Counted from the stretch's first letter, positions 28,250-37,129 are shown. The stretch is DNA of 64,000 nt from an uncultured Acetatifactor sp. (GCA_947589075.1 CANQBS010000002.1:37656-101655), one strand, 5' to 3'. The notes: generated by a model not told the origin, from the sequence alone. Numbers and translations are program-made.

Positions 28250-28455
28250 CGTCAGAAACCAGGCTCCGGGAAGTGGGTCCTCCGAAGACCGGCACAAAAA
28301 CACGCATAGGTTCATTCATCGTGGACCTATGCAGGACAGACTCAGCGATCTGGCTGAACGCAAATGGGCGTATCACAGTGGCGGGACCGTGCGGGATTCT
28401 CACCCGGCTTCTCTGAATAAATGCCTGACCCTTGTAGTGGAAAGCATTCAATTTT
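28250..28455 (-). promoter_or_regulatory. Cobalamin riboswitch
   Basis: The minus strand contains the canonical core AAGCCGGGTGAGAATCCCGC followed by ACGGTCCCGCCACTGTGATA, which includes the conserved B12 box. Flanking stems agree (TGCATAGGTCC with GAACCTATGC). Binding of adenosylcobalamin should favour the terminator downstream and shut off the importer operon. The exact 5' boundary is approximate. Confidence 0.93.
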
Positions 28456-28468
28456 CCGGTAATGTGTG

Positions 28469-28642
28469 AGTTCACTCAGCACCCAAGCCGAATAGATTCG
28501 GCTGGCAAAGCCGCGCTTACGCGCTTTCCGTCGCTTCGCGACTGCCTTTGCTCATGAAATGGCGCTCCCTTCGTCCGTTCAGCCAAGAGCAGATATTCGT
28601 GCCAGCACGAATCTGCTCCTTGGCTGAACGGACGAGTGAACT
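28469..28642. repeat. 174-bp palindromic element, copy 2
   Basis: Bounded by AGTTCACTC / GAGTGAACT. The inner block (GCAAAGCCGCGCTTACGCGC through TTTGCTCAT.GAATGGCGCTCCCT) matches copy 1 at 17986 with few changes. The second hairpin (GTCCGTTCAGCCAA...TTGGCTGAACGGAC around TTCGTGCCAGCACGAA) differs in sequence from copy 1 but keeps its pairing. No ORF is present. Confidence 0.85.
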
Positions 28643-28686
28643 GTAGCGAGCATAGTATATCAGACCGCTTTTGCTCTGTCAAGATG

Positions 28687-28715
28687 TTGAAATCTCCATC
28701 ATTTGATGTTAGAAT
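28687..28715 (+). promoter_or_regulatory. Promoter of the helicase gene
   Basis: TTGAAA, a 17-base spacer and TAGAAT, about 57 bases before the start codon. Confidence 0.6.
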
Positions 28716-28771
28716 AAAGGATATCATTGCAAACTGAAATACGAAAGAAAAAGTGTTGTGGGGATGGCAGG

Positions 28772-31468
28772 ATGGCGGTTTTGGACGGATTAAATGAAAA
28801 GCAGGCGGAGGCTGTACTGGAGACGGAGGGCTATGTGCGCGTGATCGCAGGGGCGGGCAGCGGAAAGACAAAGCTTCTGGTGAGCCGTTACGCCTATCTG
28901 GTTCAGGATTATGGGATCGATTCCGCCAATATTCTCTGTGTGACCTTTACTAACAAGGCGGCGGGGGAGATGAAAAGGAGGATCCGTGCCTTAATAGGAC
29001 CGGAGCATGACACCACCCTGATCTGTACTTATCATGGCTTCTGTAACCGGCTTTTGCGGGAGAATCCTGAGAAGATCTTTATGACAAAGCAGTTTCAGAT
29101 CATCGATGAGCACCAGCAGAAGTCTATTTTGGAGGAGATCTATCAGAAGTTTGAACTGCAGCTGGATTATGCAAGCTATGAAAGCATCCTGCATAAGATC
29201 GCAAAAGTGAAGAGCAGGACGGATTATGTCCCGGCCATGTGCAGTCCGGCGGTTTGTCAGATCCTGCCTCAGATCCGGGATCAGGACGACCGTATCATAG
29301 AGGAATTCCTGCAAAGGCAGAAGGCTGTTTATGCCCTGGATTTCCATGATCTGCTTTCCTTTGCCCTGTATCTGCTGCAGACGGACAGGGAGATCCGGGA
29401 AAAATGGCAGCAGAGGCTGAATTATATTCAGGTAGATGAATTCCAGGACAGCGCAGGACCGGAAATGAAGCTGGTAGAGCTGTTGTCCGATTATTATCGG
29501 AATCTTATGATCGTGGGGGACCCGGATCAGAACATTTATGAGTGGAGAGGTTCCGATGTAAAGCTTCTGGTGGACTTTGACAAGAATCACGAGGGAACGA
29601 AAACCATTATCCTGAACCAGAATTACAGATCTACTCCGCAGATCCTGAAATGTGCCAACACTTTGATCGAAAAAAACAGGCTGCGTCTGAAAAAGGATCT
29701 TTTTACCCGCAATCCGGATGGGGCGAGGGTAGTGCATTTTCATTCGAAAAATGATTATGAAGAAATGGACGCCGTCATCGATAAGATCAAGGAACTGCAG
29801 AAGAATGAAAAATACCGATATTCTGATTTCGCAATCCTCTATCGTTCCGGCTTTTTATCCCGTATCGCGGAGAAAAAACTGGTGGAGAGGAATATTCCCT
29901 ATGAGATCTTTGGGGGAGTGAAATTTTATCAAAGGATGGAGATCCAGGATGTGATCGCTTATCTTCGTGTGATCGCATTTGACGATGATGCGGCGCTTCG
30001 GAGGATCATCAATAAGCCCAGGAGACAGTTTGGTCAGGCGAAACTGAATGGGCTTCTGGAATTGCAGGAGTCCAATGAGCTGCAGTATGGAAATAAGGAA
30101 AGTCTTTTTTCCACTTTGATCCTGGGGCTGGAGAAAAAGATGTTCCAGGGCAGCAATATGCGTCCCTTTGTGGATCTGGTGGAGAAAATGCGAGGGGAGC
30201 TTTCCGGAATGCGGATATCTGAAATCGTCAACAGGGTGACGGCGGATTCCGGTTATGAGGCGTATATCCGGGGGCTGGGAGACGAGGAGCGTTTGAACAA
30301 TCTTGCGGAGTTTAAGCGGATTGCCAACGAGTTTGAAAAGGATTTTGGAGAAAAGCTGACGCTGGCCGAATTTTTGCAGCAGCTGTCCCTGCAGTCAGGG
30401 GAAGACCGGGAAAAGGAACAGGATGCCGTGAAACTGATGACGATTCACTCCTCCAAGGGGCTGGAATTTCCGGCAGTGTTTATCCTGGGATTTTCGGAAG
30501 GGATCTTTCCGTCTGCCAAAACCATAGAAAACAGGAAAAATCTGGGGCTTGAGGAAGAGCGCCGTCTTTGTTATGTGGCGATCACAAGGGCGAAGGAATA
30601 TCTGTTCCTGCTGGATTCGGAGGGTCCTTCCCAGAACGGAAGCCGTAAGCTGCTTTCCAGGTTCCTGGAGGAGATCGGGGAAGAAAATTATGACAGGATG
30701 GGAAGTATTTCAGAAGAGCTGAAAAAAGAAAGCAAAGCCTATGCCGCCAAAATCGGTTTTCTTTTTGAAGAGGAAGCGGTGGAGCGCAGGATCGGGGATG
30801 AGGTGGAGCATCATATTTTTGGAAAGGGAAAAATCCTGTCTATAGATGAAAAAAGAGGGAGCTATCAAATCAAGTTTGAGGGCACGCCCCTTCCGAGGAC
30901 CATCTCCAGGAATTATTTCAATAAACCCCGGCAGCAGGCAGGGGGCGCGCCGGAACCCAAGGCGCCGGAGCACGGTGAACCAGAAAGAAAACTGGAAGAA
31001 TTGAGGAAAAACAGTGATAATCTCTGGAAGAGAGAGGATGTTCCTCATTCCGGCTGGGAATGCGAGGGTGTCTCCGATCTGGGTGAGCCGGTCGGCATCT
31101 GCGAGATGTGCGGTTATCAGATCATTCGCTATGCCCACCACATGTATCATAAGGATTATGGACGTCTTGTGGCGGGGTGTGTCTGCGCCGGCAAGATGGA
31201 GGGCGATGTCGATGCTGCCAGGAAACGGGAGAATGAATTTAAGAACCGTCAGAACAGACAGATTCATTTTTATCAGAAGAAATGGAAAAAATCCCAGAAG
31301 GGAAACGAATACCTTAAAATAGACGGGCACGTTATAGTGTTATACCGGATCCCAGATACTGGCAAATGGAAATATTCTATGGATAATGAATTCAGCGCCG
31401 CCGTTTATCCGTCGAGGGAGAAAGTGCTTGAGACCGTATTTGAAAAGCTGGAAAAGCTGAAGAACTAA
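28772..31468 (+). CDS. UvrD/PcrA-type superfamily 1 helicase with extra C-terminal Cys/His domain
   Basis: An 898-residue ATP-dependent DNA helicase (SF1A). Walker A is AGAGSGKT (26-33), then DEFQDS (motif II), NYRSTPQIL, and KLMTIHSSKGLEFPAVF with YVAITRAK near residue 600. A PcrA-like tail (GDEVEHHIFGKGKILSIDEKR) follows. The last ~150 residues add a distinct domain, with CEMCGYQIIRYAHHMYH and a later GCVCAG, likely zinc-binding and not part of standard PcrA. The start is ATG 28772 (MAVLDGLNEKQ). Roles in repair or replication restart are likely; the function of the added domain is unknown. Confidence 0.9.
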   Translation: MAVLDGLNEKQAEAVLETEGYVRVIAGAGSGKTKLLVSRYAYLVQDYGIDSANILCVTFTNKAAGEMKRRIRALIGPEHDTTLICTYHGFCNRLLRENPEKIFMTKQFQIIDEHQQKSILEEIYQKFELQLDYASYESILHKIAKVKSRTDYVPAMCSPAVCQILPQIRDQDDRIIEEFLQRQKAVYALDFHDLLSFALYLLQTDREIREKWQQRLNYIQVDEFQDSAGPEMKLVELLSDYYRNLMIVGDPDQNIYEWRGSDVKLLVDFDKNHEGTKTIILNQNYRSTPQILKCANTLIEKNRLRLKKDLFTRNPDGARVVHFHSKNDYEEMDAVIDKIKELQKNEKYRYSDFAILYRSGFLSRIAEKKLVERNIPYEIFGGVKFYQRMEIQDVIAYLRVIAFDDDAALRRIINKPRRQFGQAKLNGLLELQESNELQYGNKESLFSTLILGLEKKMFQGSNMRPFVDLVEKMRGELSGMRISEIVNRVTADSGYEAYIRGLGDEERLNNLAEFKRIANEFEKDFGEKLTLAEFLQQLSLQSGEDREKEQDAVKLMTIHSSKGLEFPAVFILGFSEGIFPSAKTIENRKNLGLEEERRLCYVAITRAKEYLFLLDSEGPSQNGSRKLLSRFLEEIGEENYDRMGSISEELKKESKAYAAKIGFLFEEEAVERRIGDEVEHHIFGKGKILSIDEKRGSYQIKFEGTPLPRTISRNYFNKPRQQAGGAPEPKAPEHGEPERKLEELRKNSDNLWKREDVPHSGWECEGVSDLGEPVGICEMCGYQIIRYAHHMYHKDYGRLVAGCVCAGKMEGDVDAARKRENEFKNRQNRQIHFYQKKWKKSQKGNEYLKIDGHVIVLYRIPDTGKWKYSMDNEFSAAVYPSREKVLETVFEKLEKLKN

Positions 31469-31827
31469 TTGTGGAAGAACGGCACTGCTCTGTATGAGAA
31501 GCATGGAAAGCAGAGTTGTGCCGTTTCCTGCCCCTTGGTTTGCTATTAATCCAGTGTCGTTTCTTGTCGATGAGTTTTGATTGACAAAAGATGACAAAAG
31601 AATTTATAGTGTAAGTGTTCCTGTGATTATCAATAGCGAACAGGCGGATTTTCTGTTGATCGAATGAACAGATCGTTCAATTTTCCCAAATAGAGTGCAG
31701 TTACCTTTGTTATTTTTTATCCAGATAAAAGGAAAGTTTTATATACTTTCAGAAGCAATTTTATACATAAATGGCGGATTATATTGCACTTTGGAAGCAT
31801 AAGTAATAAAATGAAAAGGAGGTTCAG
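31469..31827. other. Intergenic region between helicase and Rpn-family gene
   Basis: At 31480-31527 an imperfect hairpin (AACGGCAC..CTCTG / CAGAG..GTGCCGTT) may end the helicase transcript, but it lacks a long T-tract. A promoter lies at 31581. The rest is AT-rich with no ORF that I can support. Confidence 0.6.
31581..31610 (+). promoter_or_regulatory. Promoter upstream of the Rpn-family gene
   Basis: TTGACA, an 18-base spacer and TATAGT. The start codon is about 220 bases downstream. Confidence 0.55.
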
Positions 31828-32778
31828 ATGGCACAGAAGGATCTTACAGAGAAGAATCTGGAAGCATATAATGATGTTTTCGCTGACATTGTGAATGTAC
31901 TGCTTTTCCAAGGAAAAAGAACAATACATGCAGCCGATCTGGAGGACGGAGTACCAGGGAGTATTTATAAGTCAGGTACTCTTTTTCATGGTCAGGAAAG
32001 AGATATAGTAAAATACTGGAAGATGAATAATGTAAGAATTGCCTTGTATGGTATGGAAAACCAGACGGATCAGGATGAAGATATCACACTTCGTTTGTTA
32101 GGCTATGACGGTGCTGCTTACAGGGAACAGCTTCTTAAGAATAAAAAGCAATTACACAGATACCCTGTCATCACGCTGGTGCTCTATTTTGGAACGAAAA
32201 GGCATTGGAGAAAAAATCTTTCCCTGAAAGAACGACTGATCATGCCTGAGGAGTTGGATCCTTTTGTGAACGATTATCGGGTCAATCTGTATGAAATTGC
32301 CTGGCTTACGGAGGAGCAGATAAGACAGTTCCAGAGTGATTTCCGTATCGTGGCAGATTATTTTGTGCAGGTGCGAAAGAATAAACAGTATGTACCGGGA
32401 GAAGAGACCATGGAGCATGTTGATGCGGTTTTGAGTCTCTTGTCGGTATTGACACAAGATAATCGTTTTGAGGAAGTAGCTGATCTGGTAAAGAAAGGAG
32501 AACGGAGAAATATGTGTGAGGTTCTGGATCTGGTGGAAGAACGGGGATATAATCGCGGCGTTGAAATGGGAATTGAAAGAGGAATTGAAAGAGGAAGGCT
32601 TCTCTCATTAATTCATCAGGTATGCAGGAAGCTTCAAAAATATAAAACTCCTGATGAGATCGCCGAGGAATTGGAGGAAGGTATAGATGTGATCAAAAAA
32701 ATATGTGAGGCGGCAGGGGAGTCTGCGCCAGAGTATAACTGTGAAAAAATCTTGAGAACATTAAAAACAGGAAATTAA
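31828..32778 (+). CDS. Rpn family recombination-promoting nuclease / PD-(D/E)XK transposase-like protein
   Basis: A 316-residue protein of the Rpn/PF04754 family. The N-terminus NLEAYNDVFADIVNVLLFQG is the typical opening. A PD-(D/E)XK-like core is suggested by the YGMENQTDQDED stretch followed by PVITLVLYFG. The C-terminal third holds a GVEMGIERGIERGR repeat and a helical tail. Rpn proteins are nucleases that stimulate recombination; their mobility is not demonstrated. The start follows AAAAGGAGG. Confidence 0.85.
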   Translation: MAQKDLTEKNLEAYNDVFADIVNVLLFQGKRTIHAADLEDGVPGSIYKSGTLFHGQERDIVKYWKMNNVRIALYGMENQTDQDEDITLRLLGYDGAAYREQLLKNKKQLHRYPVITLVLYFGTKRHWRKNLSLKERLIMPEELDPFVNDYRVNLYEIAWLTEEQIRQFQSDFRIVADYFVQVRKNKQYVPGEETMEHVDAVLSLLSVLTQDNRFEEVADLVKKGERRNMCEVLDLVEERGYNRGVEMGIERGIERGRLLSLIHQVCRKLQKYKTPDEIAEELEEGIDVIKKICEAAGESAPEYNCEKILRTLKTGN

Positions 32779-32805
32779 AAGTCTGATATTCTGAGAATGA
32801 TCTTT

Positions 32806-32834
32806 TTGACCGCCTTCCACAAATCTGGTATAAT
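32806..32834 (+). promoter_or_regulatory. Promoter of the radical SAM gene
   Basis: TTGACC, a 17-base spacer and TATAAT, 39 bases before the start codon. Confidence 0.8.
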
Positions 32835-32873
32835 ACTTTATATCTAAAATTTTTGAGAATGCGAGGAAATTTT

Positions 32874-34001
32874 ATGCCGCCGGTCAGTGTAATGCTCAAG
32901 CCATCCTCCAGCCTTTGCAATATGTCCTGTGATTACTGCTTCTATTGTGACGAAGCCCGAAAACGCAGGGAATCTTCTTATGGATTCATGTCGGAACAGA
33001 CTTTGAAAAATGTGATCCGCAAGACAATGCTGGCTGCGGAAGGGGCCGTTTCTTATGTATATCAGGGCGGCGAGCCCACACTCCGGGGGCTGGATTTTTT
33101 TGAAAAAGCTGTTGCATACCAAAAGCAGTATAATAAAAACAGGATCGTTGTCCGGAATTCCCTTCAGACCAATGGAATGTGCCTGGATGAAAGCTGGTGC
33201 GTTTTTCTGAAGGAGAATCATTTTTTGGTAGGTTTGTCTCTGGATGGGACAAAAGAGGTTCATGATGCCCTGAGGCATACGAAGCTGGGGGAGGGAACCT
33301 TTGACCGCATCCTCCGGTCTGCGAAGCTGATGGACCGTTATGGGGTGGATTACAATATTCTTACGGTGATCACCTCCCAGGCCGCTGAGCGTGTGGGGGA
33401 GATTTACCGTTTTTATGAAAAGAATGGGTGGCGCTACCAGCAGTATATCGCCTGCCTGGATCCGTTAGGGGAAGAGCATGGAGAATCGATTTATTCTTTA
33501 ACTCCGCCTGTTTACGGTCAGTTCCTGATCGATTTGTTTGATCTGTGGTATCGCGACTGGGAGAGAGGCCGCCAGCCTTATATCCGTCAGTTTGATAATC
33601 TGGTTGGAATGGCCGCCGGATATGTGCCGGAATCCTGCGACCAGAGGGGAGTCTGCAGCATTCAGAATGTTGTGGAGGCGGACGGAAGTGTGTATCCCTG
33701 CGATTTCTATATGATGGATGAGTACTGTCTGGGTAATTTTAATGTGGACCGTCTGGAACAGGTGGATGAGAGGCGCCGCGAGACGGGTTTCCTGGAACGT
33801 TCCCGCAGGATAAAGGAGGAGTGTCTGCAATGTCCCCATTACAGGCTTTGTCGGGGAGGCTGTCAGAGAAACAGGGATCTTAATGTCTCGACAGGTCTGT
33901 ATGAGAATTATTTGTGTGAAGGCCTGCGGAAATTTTTTGATGTGTGCGGAGAAAGAATCTGCCAGATGGGGAATGCCTTGGCGCAGAGAGGACAGAATTA
34001 G
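32874..34001 (+). CDS. Anaerobic sulfatase-maturating enzyme-like radical SAM/SPASM protein
   Basis: A 375-residue radical SAM enzyme. The CxxxCxxC cluster motif is C15/C19/C22 (LCNMSCDYCFYC), and YQGGEPTL matches the GGEPT motif for SAM binding. The C-terminal SPASM cysteines appear in QRGVCSIQ, YPCDFY and ECLQCPHYRLCRGGCQ. The family converts Cys or Ser in sulfatases to formylglycine. No sulfatase gene is in the window, so its target lies elsewhere or differs. The start is ATG 32874 after CGAGGAAA. Confidence 0.88.
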   Translation: MPPVSVMLKPSSSLCNMSCDYCFYCDEARKRRESSYGFMSEQTLKNVIRKTMLAAEGAVSYVYQGGEPTLRGLDFFEKAVAYQKQYNKNRIVVRNSLQTNGMCLDESWCVFLKENHFLVGLSLDGTKEVHDALRHTKLGEGTFDRILRSAKLMDRYGVDYNILTVITSQAAERVGEIYRFYEKNGWRYQQYIACLDPLGEEHGESIYSLTPPVYGQFLIDLFDLWYRDWERGRQPYIRQFDNLVGMAAGYVPESCDQRGVCSIQNVVEADGSVYPCDFYMMDEYCLGNFNVDRLEQVDERRRETGFLERSRRIKEECLQCPHYRLCRGGCQRNRDLNVSTGLYENYLCEGLRKFFDVCGERICQMGNALAQRGQN

Positions 34002-34048
34002 CCAGGGGCAGTCCAGATTCTCAGCCCTTCCGGCCATAAAAGGTCCTT

Positions 34049-34303
34049 TTACAGAAATTCTGATGAATCCAGTCCCCGGAAGAAATCATCATAAGAACAG
34101 TAATATATTTTCTTCAGTTCTATCAATACGCTGATTTTAATGTTCAGTTCACCATTTTCATACTTTTCGTAGGTACTTCTGCCGATATCACAGCCCCGTC
34201 TCTGTAATTCGGCGCAAAGCTTTTCCTGGGATATGTTATGATTTAGTCTGAGCAGTCTGAGGTTATCTCCGATATTCCTGTCTCTTCTTATCTTTTGCTC
34301 CAT
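34049..34303 (-). CDS. Small XRE-family regulator, paralogue A
   Basis: An 84-residue helix-turn-helix protein (IGDNLRLLRLNHNISQEKLC) ending in YYCSYDDFFRGLD. It is a close paralogue of the protein at 56773, sharing about three quarters of its residues by eye, including ELQRRGCDIGRSTY. Both genes have the same inverted-repeat site upstream, which suggests autoregulation or cross-regulation. It is convergent with the radical SAM gene. Confidence 0.85.
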   Translation of the reverse strand: MEQKIRRDRNIGDNLRLLRLNHNISQEKLCAELQRRGCDIGRSTYEKYENGELNIKISVLIELKKIYYCSYDDFFRGLDSSEFL

Positions 34304-34474
34304 AGTCCACCCTGGTTACAATTTAGCCCGTTCTACTTGCAGTGCCGGTTAAAGTTCATGGATCTGTCAGCCGGATCTGTTCTGTCCGGGATCATACATG
34401 AAGGGAGTCTTATGTATGGTTAAATCAGTTATCAGTTGCAGCACTTATTATTGTATGATATACTTAGGAAAATG

Positions 34475-34494
34475 TTGACCGCGATATTGGTCAA
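34475..34494. promoter_or_regulatory. Inverted-repeat operator candidate, copy A
   Basis: TTGACC-N8-GGTCAA (spacer GCGATATT). It is almost identical to the site at 57131. Both lie 19 bases from a minus-strand TACAAT box, so each would overlap the -35 region. Confidence 0.65.
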
Positions 34495-34555
34495 TATATG
34501 ATATGAAAAATCAGAAAAATGATGGGTGTCATGCTTTGTGCGTCATCTTCAAGTT

Positions 34556-34592
34556 TGTAAAACAACATCAAAACGTGTTGTCCTGATGTTGT
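34556..34592 (-). terminator. Possible terminator of the XRE gene at 34635
   Basis: ACAACATCA/TGATGTTGT stem, followed on the minus strand by TTTTAC. A modest T-tract makes it tentative. Confidence 0.45.
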
Positions 34593-34634
34593 CATGCTTT
34601 TATAACCGTATGGATATTATGGCACCATAATTTA

Positions 34635-34940
34635 TTATTCTATCGTGCGAAGAAATTTTAGAAGTGTTTCTGCCTGAACAGGGTCAAGTCTTCGAATTTC
34701 GCTGATGACTTCTCTTTCCAATTCAGTTGGATATAAAACCTTTTTGTCATTGTTGAAGAATTCGGCCAGATTAGAATCCAGCGCAGTAAGAAGGCGTTCC
34801 AGGGTCGCAACGGAAGGCTGTGATTCTCCGGCCTCAATACGATGTATATGGTTTTCTGAGATTTCAGTCAGTTTGGAGAGCCGGTATACGCTGAGTTCTC
34901 TTTTCTGCCGAAGTCGTGTTAATTCTATGCCCAGATTCAT
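34635..34940 (-). CDS. XRE-family transcriptional regulator
   Basis: A 101-residue DNA-binding protein. The helix-turn-helix lies at about 5-60 (ELTRLRQKRELSVYRLSKLT, then ISENHIHRIEAGESQPSVATL). A short helical tail follows. The start is ATG 34940 after GAAAGGAG; the 35 extra residues in the ORF track are leader. It diverges from the CxxC membrane protein at 35107, and the AT-rich gap between them includes the palindrome ATATCTAGATAT, a possible shared operator. Confidence 0.88.
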   Translation of the reverse strand: MNLGIELTRLRQKRELSVYRLSKLTEISENHIHRIEAGESQPSVATLERLLTALDSNLAEFFNNDKKVLYPTELEREVISEIRRLDPVQAETLLKFLRTIE

Positions 34941-35106
34941 AGGAAACTCCTTTCTTCGGTTCCCTATAATTATGCTACATTCCGCACAAAAAATTAATAT
35001 ATCTAGATATAGTATACATAGAACTTTATTAATATAGTATACCAATACAATTTTTAAGAATACAGGAAGTATTATATTATTATCAACATATTGTATGGAG
35101 GAAAGA

Positions 35107-35811
35107 ATGGCAGAGATGGAAATAGATCGTAATAAAGGCCGTACTGTATCCGATGATGGAAAGGGAACTGCCAGGGAAAAGACATCTCATGGAAATATCC
35201 ATGGAAATACCCAGGGCAGGAAAACAAAAGTGCTCTTCTGTCTGATCTGTCTGATCTTTATTTTCCTGGCGGGTGTGGCAGGAGGGGCCTCGTGCCGGTA
35301 TTTATACGAGGTCAGTTTCCTGGACGGGATGGAGGAAAACTGTCCCCTCTGCAGATTGAAGGCAGAAGGGAAGTTGCAGGTAAAAAACGGATCTGGACTG
35401 GGAGTTTTGCAGCTTCATACGGGACAGTTCCTTGTGCTGGAGCGAAAGAAGGGTGAGGAAAACGGGTTTTCTGTTCTGCTGATGTACGCCGGAAAATATG
35501 GAAGCACTGTGGAGACAGAATCCGGCGGAAGGGTATCGGAAATAGATATCTTCCTGTCAGAAGAAAGTGTCTGGGACAGGGAGATTACAAAGAATATTCT
35601 GTGCGGGGATTGTATGAAGGAATTGAGTGAACTCCGGCAGACCTCAGATGACGGCATGATCTATGATGTCGCGCTGGTGGATCTGGGAAGCGGTGAACTT
35701 CTGCAGGTGAAGGAAGGAAGCCGCATTTGTTTTACAAGGGATTTTGTCCTGCATTTTGACCATTATGACAATCTTGTAGGTATTATCGCCGCATATGCAC
35801 CGGATCGATAA
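35107..35811 (+). CDS. Single-pass membrane protein of unknown function with two CxxC motifs
   Basis: A 234-residue protein that I cannot assign to a family. Residues 1-40 are charged and cytoplasmic. About 42-65 form a membrane helix (LFCLICLIFIFLAGVAGGAS). The rest is probably outside, with CPLC at about 80 and CGDC at about 170. The two pairs could bind zinc or form disulfides. The start at 35107 is preferred because GGAGGAAAGA lies directly before it. A terminator follows at 35912. Confidence 0.7.
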   Translation: MAEMEIDRNKGRTVSDDGKGTAREKTSHGNIHGNTQGRKTKVLFCLICLIFIFLAGVAGGASCRYLYEVSFLDGMEENCPLCRLKAEGKLQVKNGSGLGVLQLHTGQFLVLERKKGEENGFSVLLMYAGKYGSTVETESGGRVSEIDIFLSEESVWDREITKNILCGDCMKELSELRQTSDDGMIYDVALVDLGSGELLQVKEGSRICFTRDFVLHFDHYDNLVGIIAAYAPDR

Positions 35812-35911
35812 CACGGTTTCGCCGGGCAAAGCCTGGCAGAGCCGGGCTTAACCGGGCGAAAGCCTGGAAAAGCCAGGAAAGGACGATGGCAGCGAAATGA
35901 TGGAATGATGA

Positions 35912-35960
35912 GACAGGGGAATAAGAATCGCTTATTCCCCTGTCCTGCAATTATTTTTTT
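35912..35960 (+). terminator. Terminator after the CxxC membrane protein
   Basis: GACAGGGGAATAAG pairs with CTTATTCCCCTGTC and is followed by a TTATTTTTTTT tract. Just upstream (35815-35880) are short imperfect repeats of GCC(G/T)GG(C)AAAGCCTGG. Confidence 0.88.
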
Positions 35961-35997
35961 TAACAATCCGTAATCAACTTTTGACGCCCGAATCATC

Positions 35998-36846
35998 TTA
36001 TGCTTTACAAATAATGGTTGTTTTGGAAGGATCGATCTTATCCGGTTCCAGGATCAGTTCATCGATATGCTCTGCCCGAATAGTGCCGCCGGAAGGATTC
36101 AGGACGCTGTCGATCTTGGTGGTGATATGGGCGTCTACGGTGGAATACTCGAAAGCCAGGGTGGTATTGATCAGCTTGCAGTTTTTCATGATCAGGTTGT
36201 CGATATAACACATTCCCTGAAGGCTTTCCACCGTGCAGTTGATGAGGGTCAGGTTTCTGGCGTTCCAGCCCAGGTATTCCCCGGAAATAAAGGAGTCGTA
36301 TACGGTTACATTTTCCGTGTTCCAGAAGGAGTCCTTGGAAAGCATATGTGCGTTGCGGATCACCACGTTGCGGGCGCCGTCAAAGGAATAATTGCCGTCC
36401 AGATGAAACCCGTCCAGCTCCATATTTTCACAGTTCATGGCAAAGTAATCGCCCTTCGCAGTGACATTTTCCATTTTTACGTCCCTGCAGCTCCAGAAGG
36501 TTTCGGCGGCATTGGGGAATACGACGTTTTTCAGCGTAACATCCCTGCAGCGCCGGAAATTCTTAGGAGCCTGGATGATGGTGTCCTCCACCGTGATATG
36601 ATCGGTGTACCAGACGCCTGCCCTTGCCATCTCAAACCATGTGGTTTTCCGGGCGAGGATATTGTGGCAGTACCAAAGGGGATATTTCCATTTGAACATG
36701 CTTCCGTCCAGGGTGATGTCATGGCTTTCCTTCAGGGGAGATTCCCCGTCTTCAAAGATGCAGTCGATGACATGCAGGTTTTCGCTTTGAAACAAGGCGC
36801 GTTCCCCTGTGAGGATCTGTTGCTGAATCGTGTTTTTGATTTCCAT
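35998..36846 (-). CDS. DUF3737 family protein (right-handed beta-helix-like)
   Basis: A 282-residue protein of the DUF3737 family. It is built from short repeated strands such as CRDVTLKNVVF, CRDVKMENVTA, ARNVVIRNAHM and TENVTVYDSFI, the pattern of a beta-helix. No catalytic motif is recognised. It has no signal peptide. It is followed upstream by a small helical protein gene and a divergent LysR gene, which may control it. Confidence 0.88.
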   Translation of the reverse strand: MEIKNTIQQQILTGERALFQSENLHVIDCIFEDGESPLKESHDITLDGSMFKWKYPLWYCHNILARKTTWFEMARAGVWYTDHITVEDTIIQAPKNFRRCRDVTLKNVVFPNAAETFWSCRDVKMENVTAKGDYFAMNCENMELDGFHLDGNYSFDGARNVVIRNAHMLSKDSFWNTENVTVYDSFISGEYLGWNARNLTLINCTVESLQGMCYIDNLIMKNCKLINTTLAFEYSTVDAHITTKIDSVLNPSGGTIRAEHIDELILEPDKIDPSKTTIICKA

Positions 36847-36889
36847 AAAACGCTTTCCTTTCTTGTGTCCTGATGCTATTGTTTCCGGT

Positions 36890-37129
36890 TTAGGATTTCT
36901 GTTGTTTTTGCTGCTCCAGCTGTCTGATCACATAGTCGATGCAGTCAATTTTTTTCTGCGCGTCATGCAGTTCGTTCATCAGCTTCTTCCGATGGCAATA
37001 TAAAAACTGAAGCTGTTCTGTGATGCTGTCGGACTGATGCAGTTTGAGATAGCGTCTGGCCTGTTCGTCGGTGCAGCCGCAGTCTTTCATGCATTGCAGT
37101 GTATCGTTAGATGGATTTTCCTGTTTCAT
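36890..37129 (-). CDS. Small helical protein of unknown function
   Basis: A 79-residue, charged protein. The N-terminal half (DCGCTDEQARRYLKLH) resembles a short UBA-like or DNA-binding helix pair. The C-terminal half is a coiled coil (LMNELHDAQKKIDCIDYVIRQLEQQ). It may be co-transcribed with the DUF3737 gene 43 bases downstream and divergent from LysR. I do not recognise a characterised family. Confidence 0.7.
   Translation of the reverse strand: MKQENPSNDTLQCMKDCGCTDEQARRYLKLHQSDSITEQLQFLYCHRKKLMNELHDAQKKIDCIDYVIRQLEQQKQQKS

Larger units (their letters stand above)
34304..34634. other. Regulatory intergenic region upstream of XRE paralogue A
   Basis: This interval separates two minus-strand regulator genes. 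It holds the operator-like repeat at 34475, a TACAAT -10-like box at 34450-34455 (minus strand), and a hairpin at 34562. I see no coding ORF. Confidence 0.65.

Noticed and set aside
28469-28642. Part of the cobalamin riboswitch
   Set aside because: The aptamer ends before 28469. This block matches the unrelated repeat at 17986 and has its own inverted ends.
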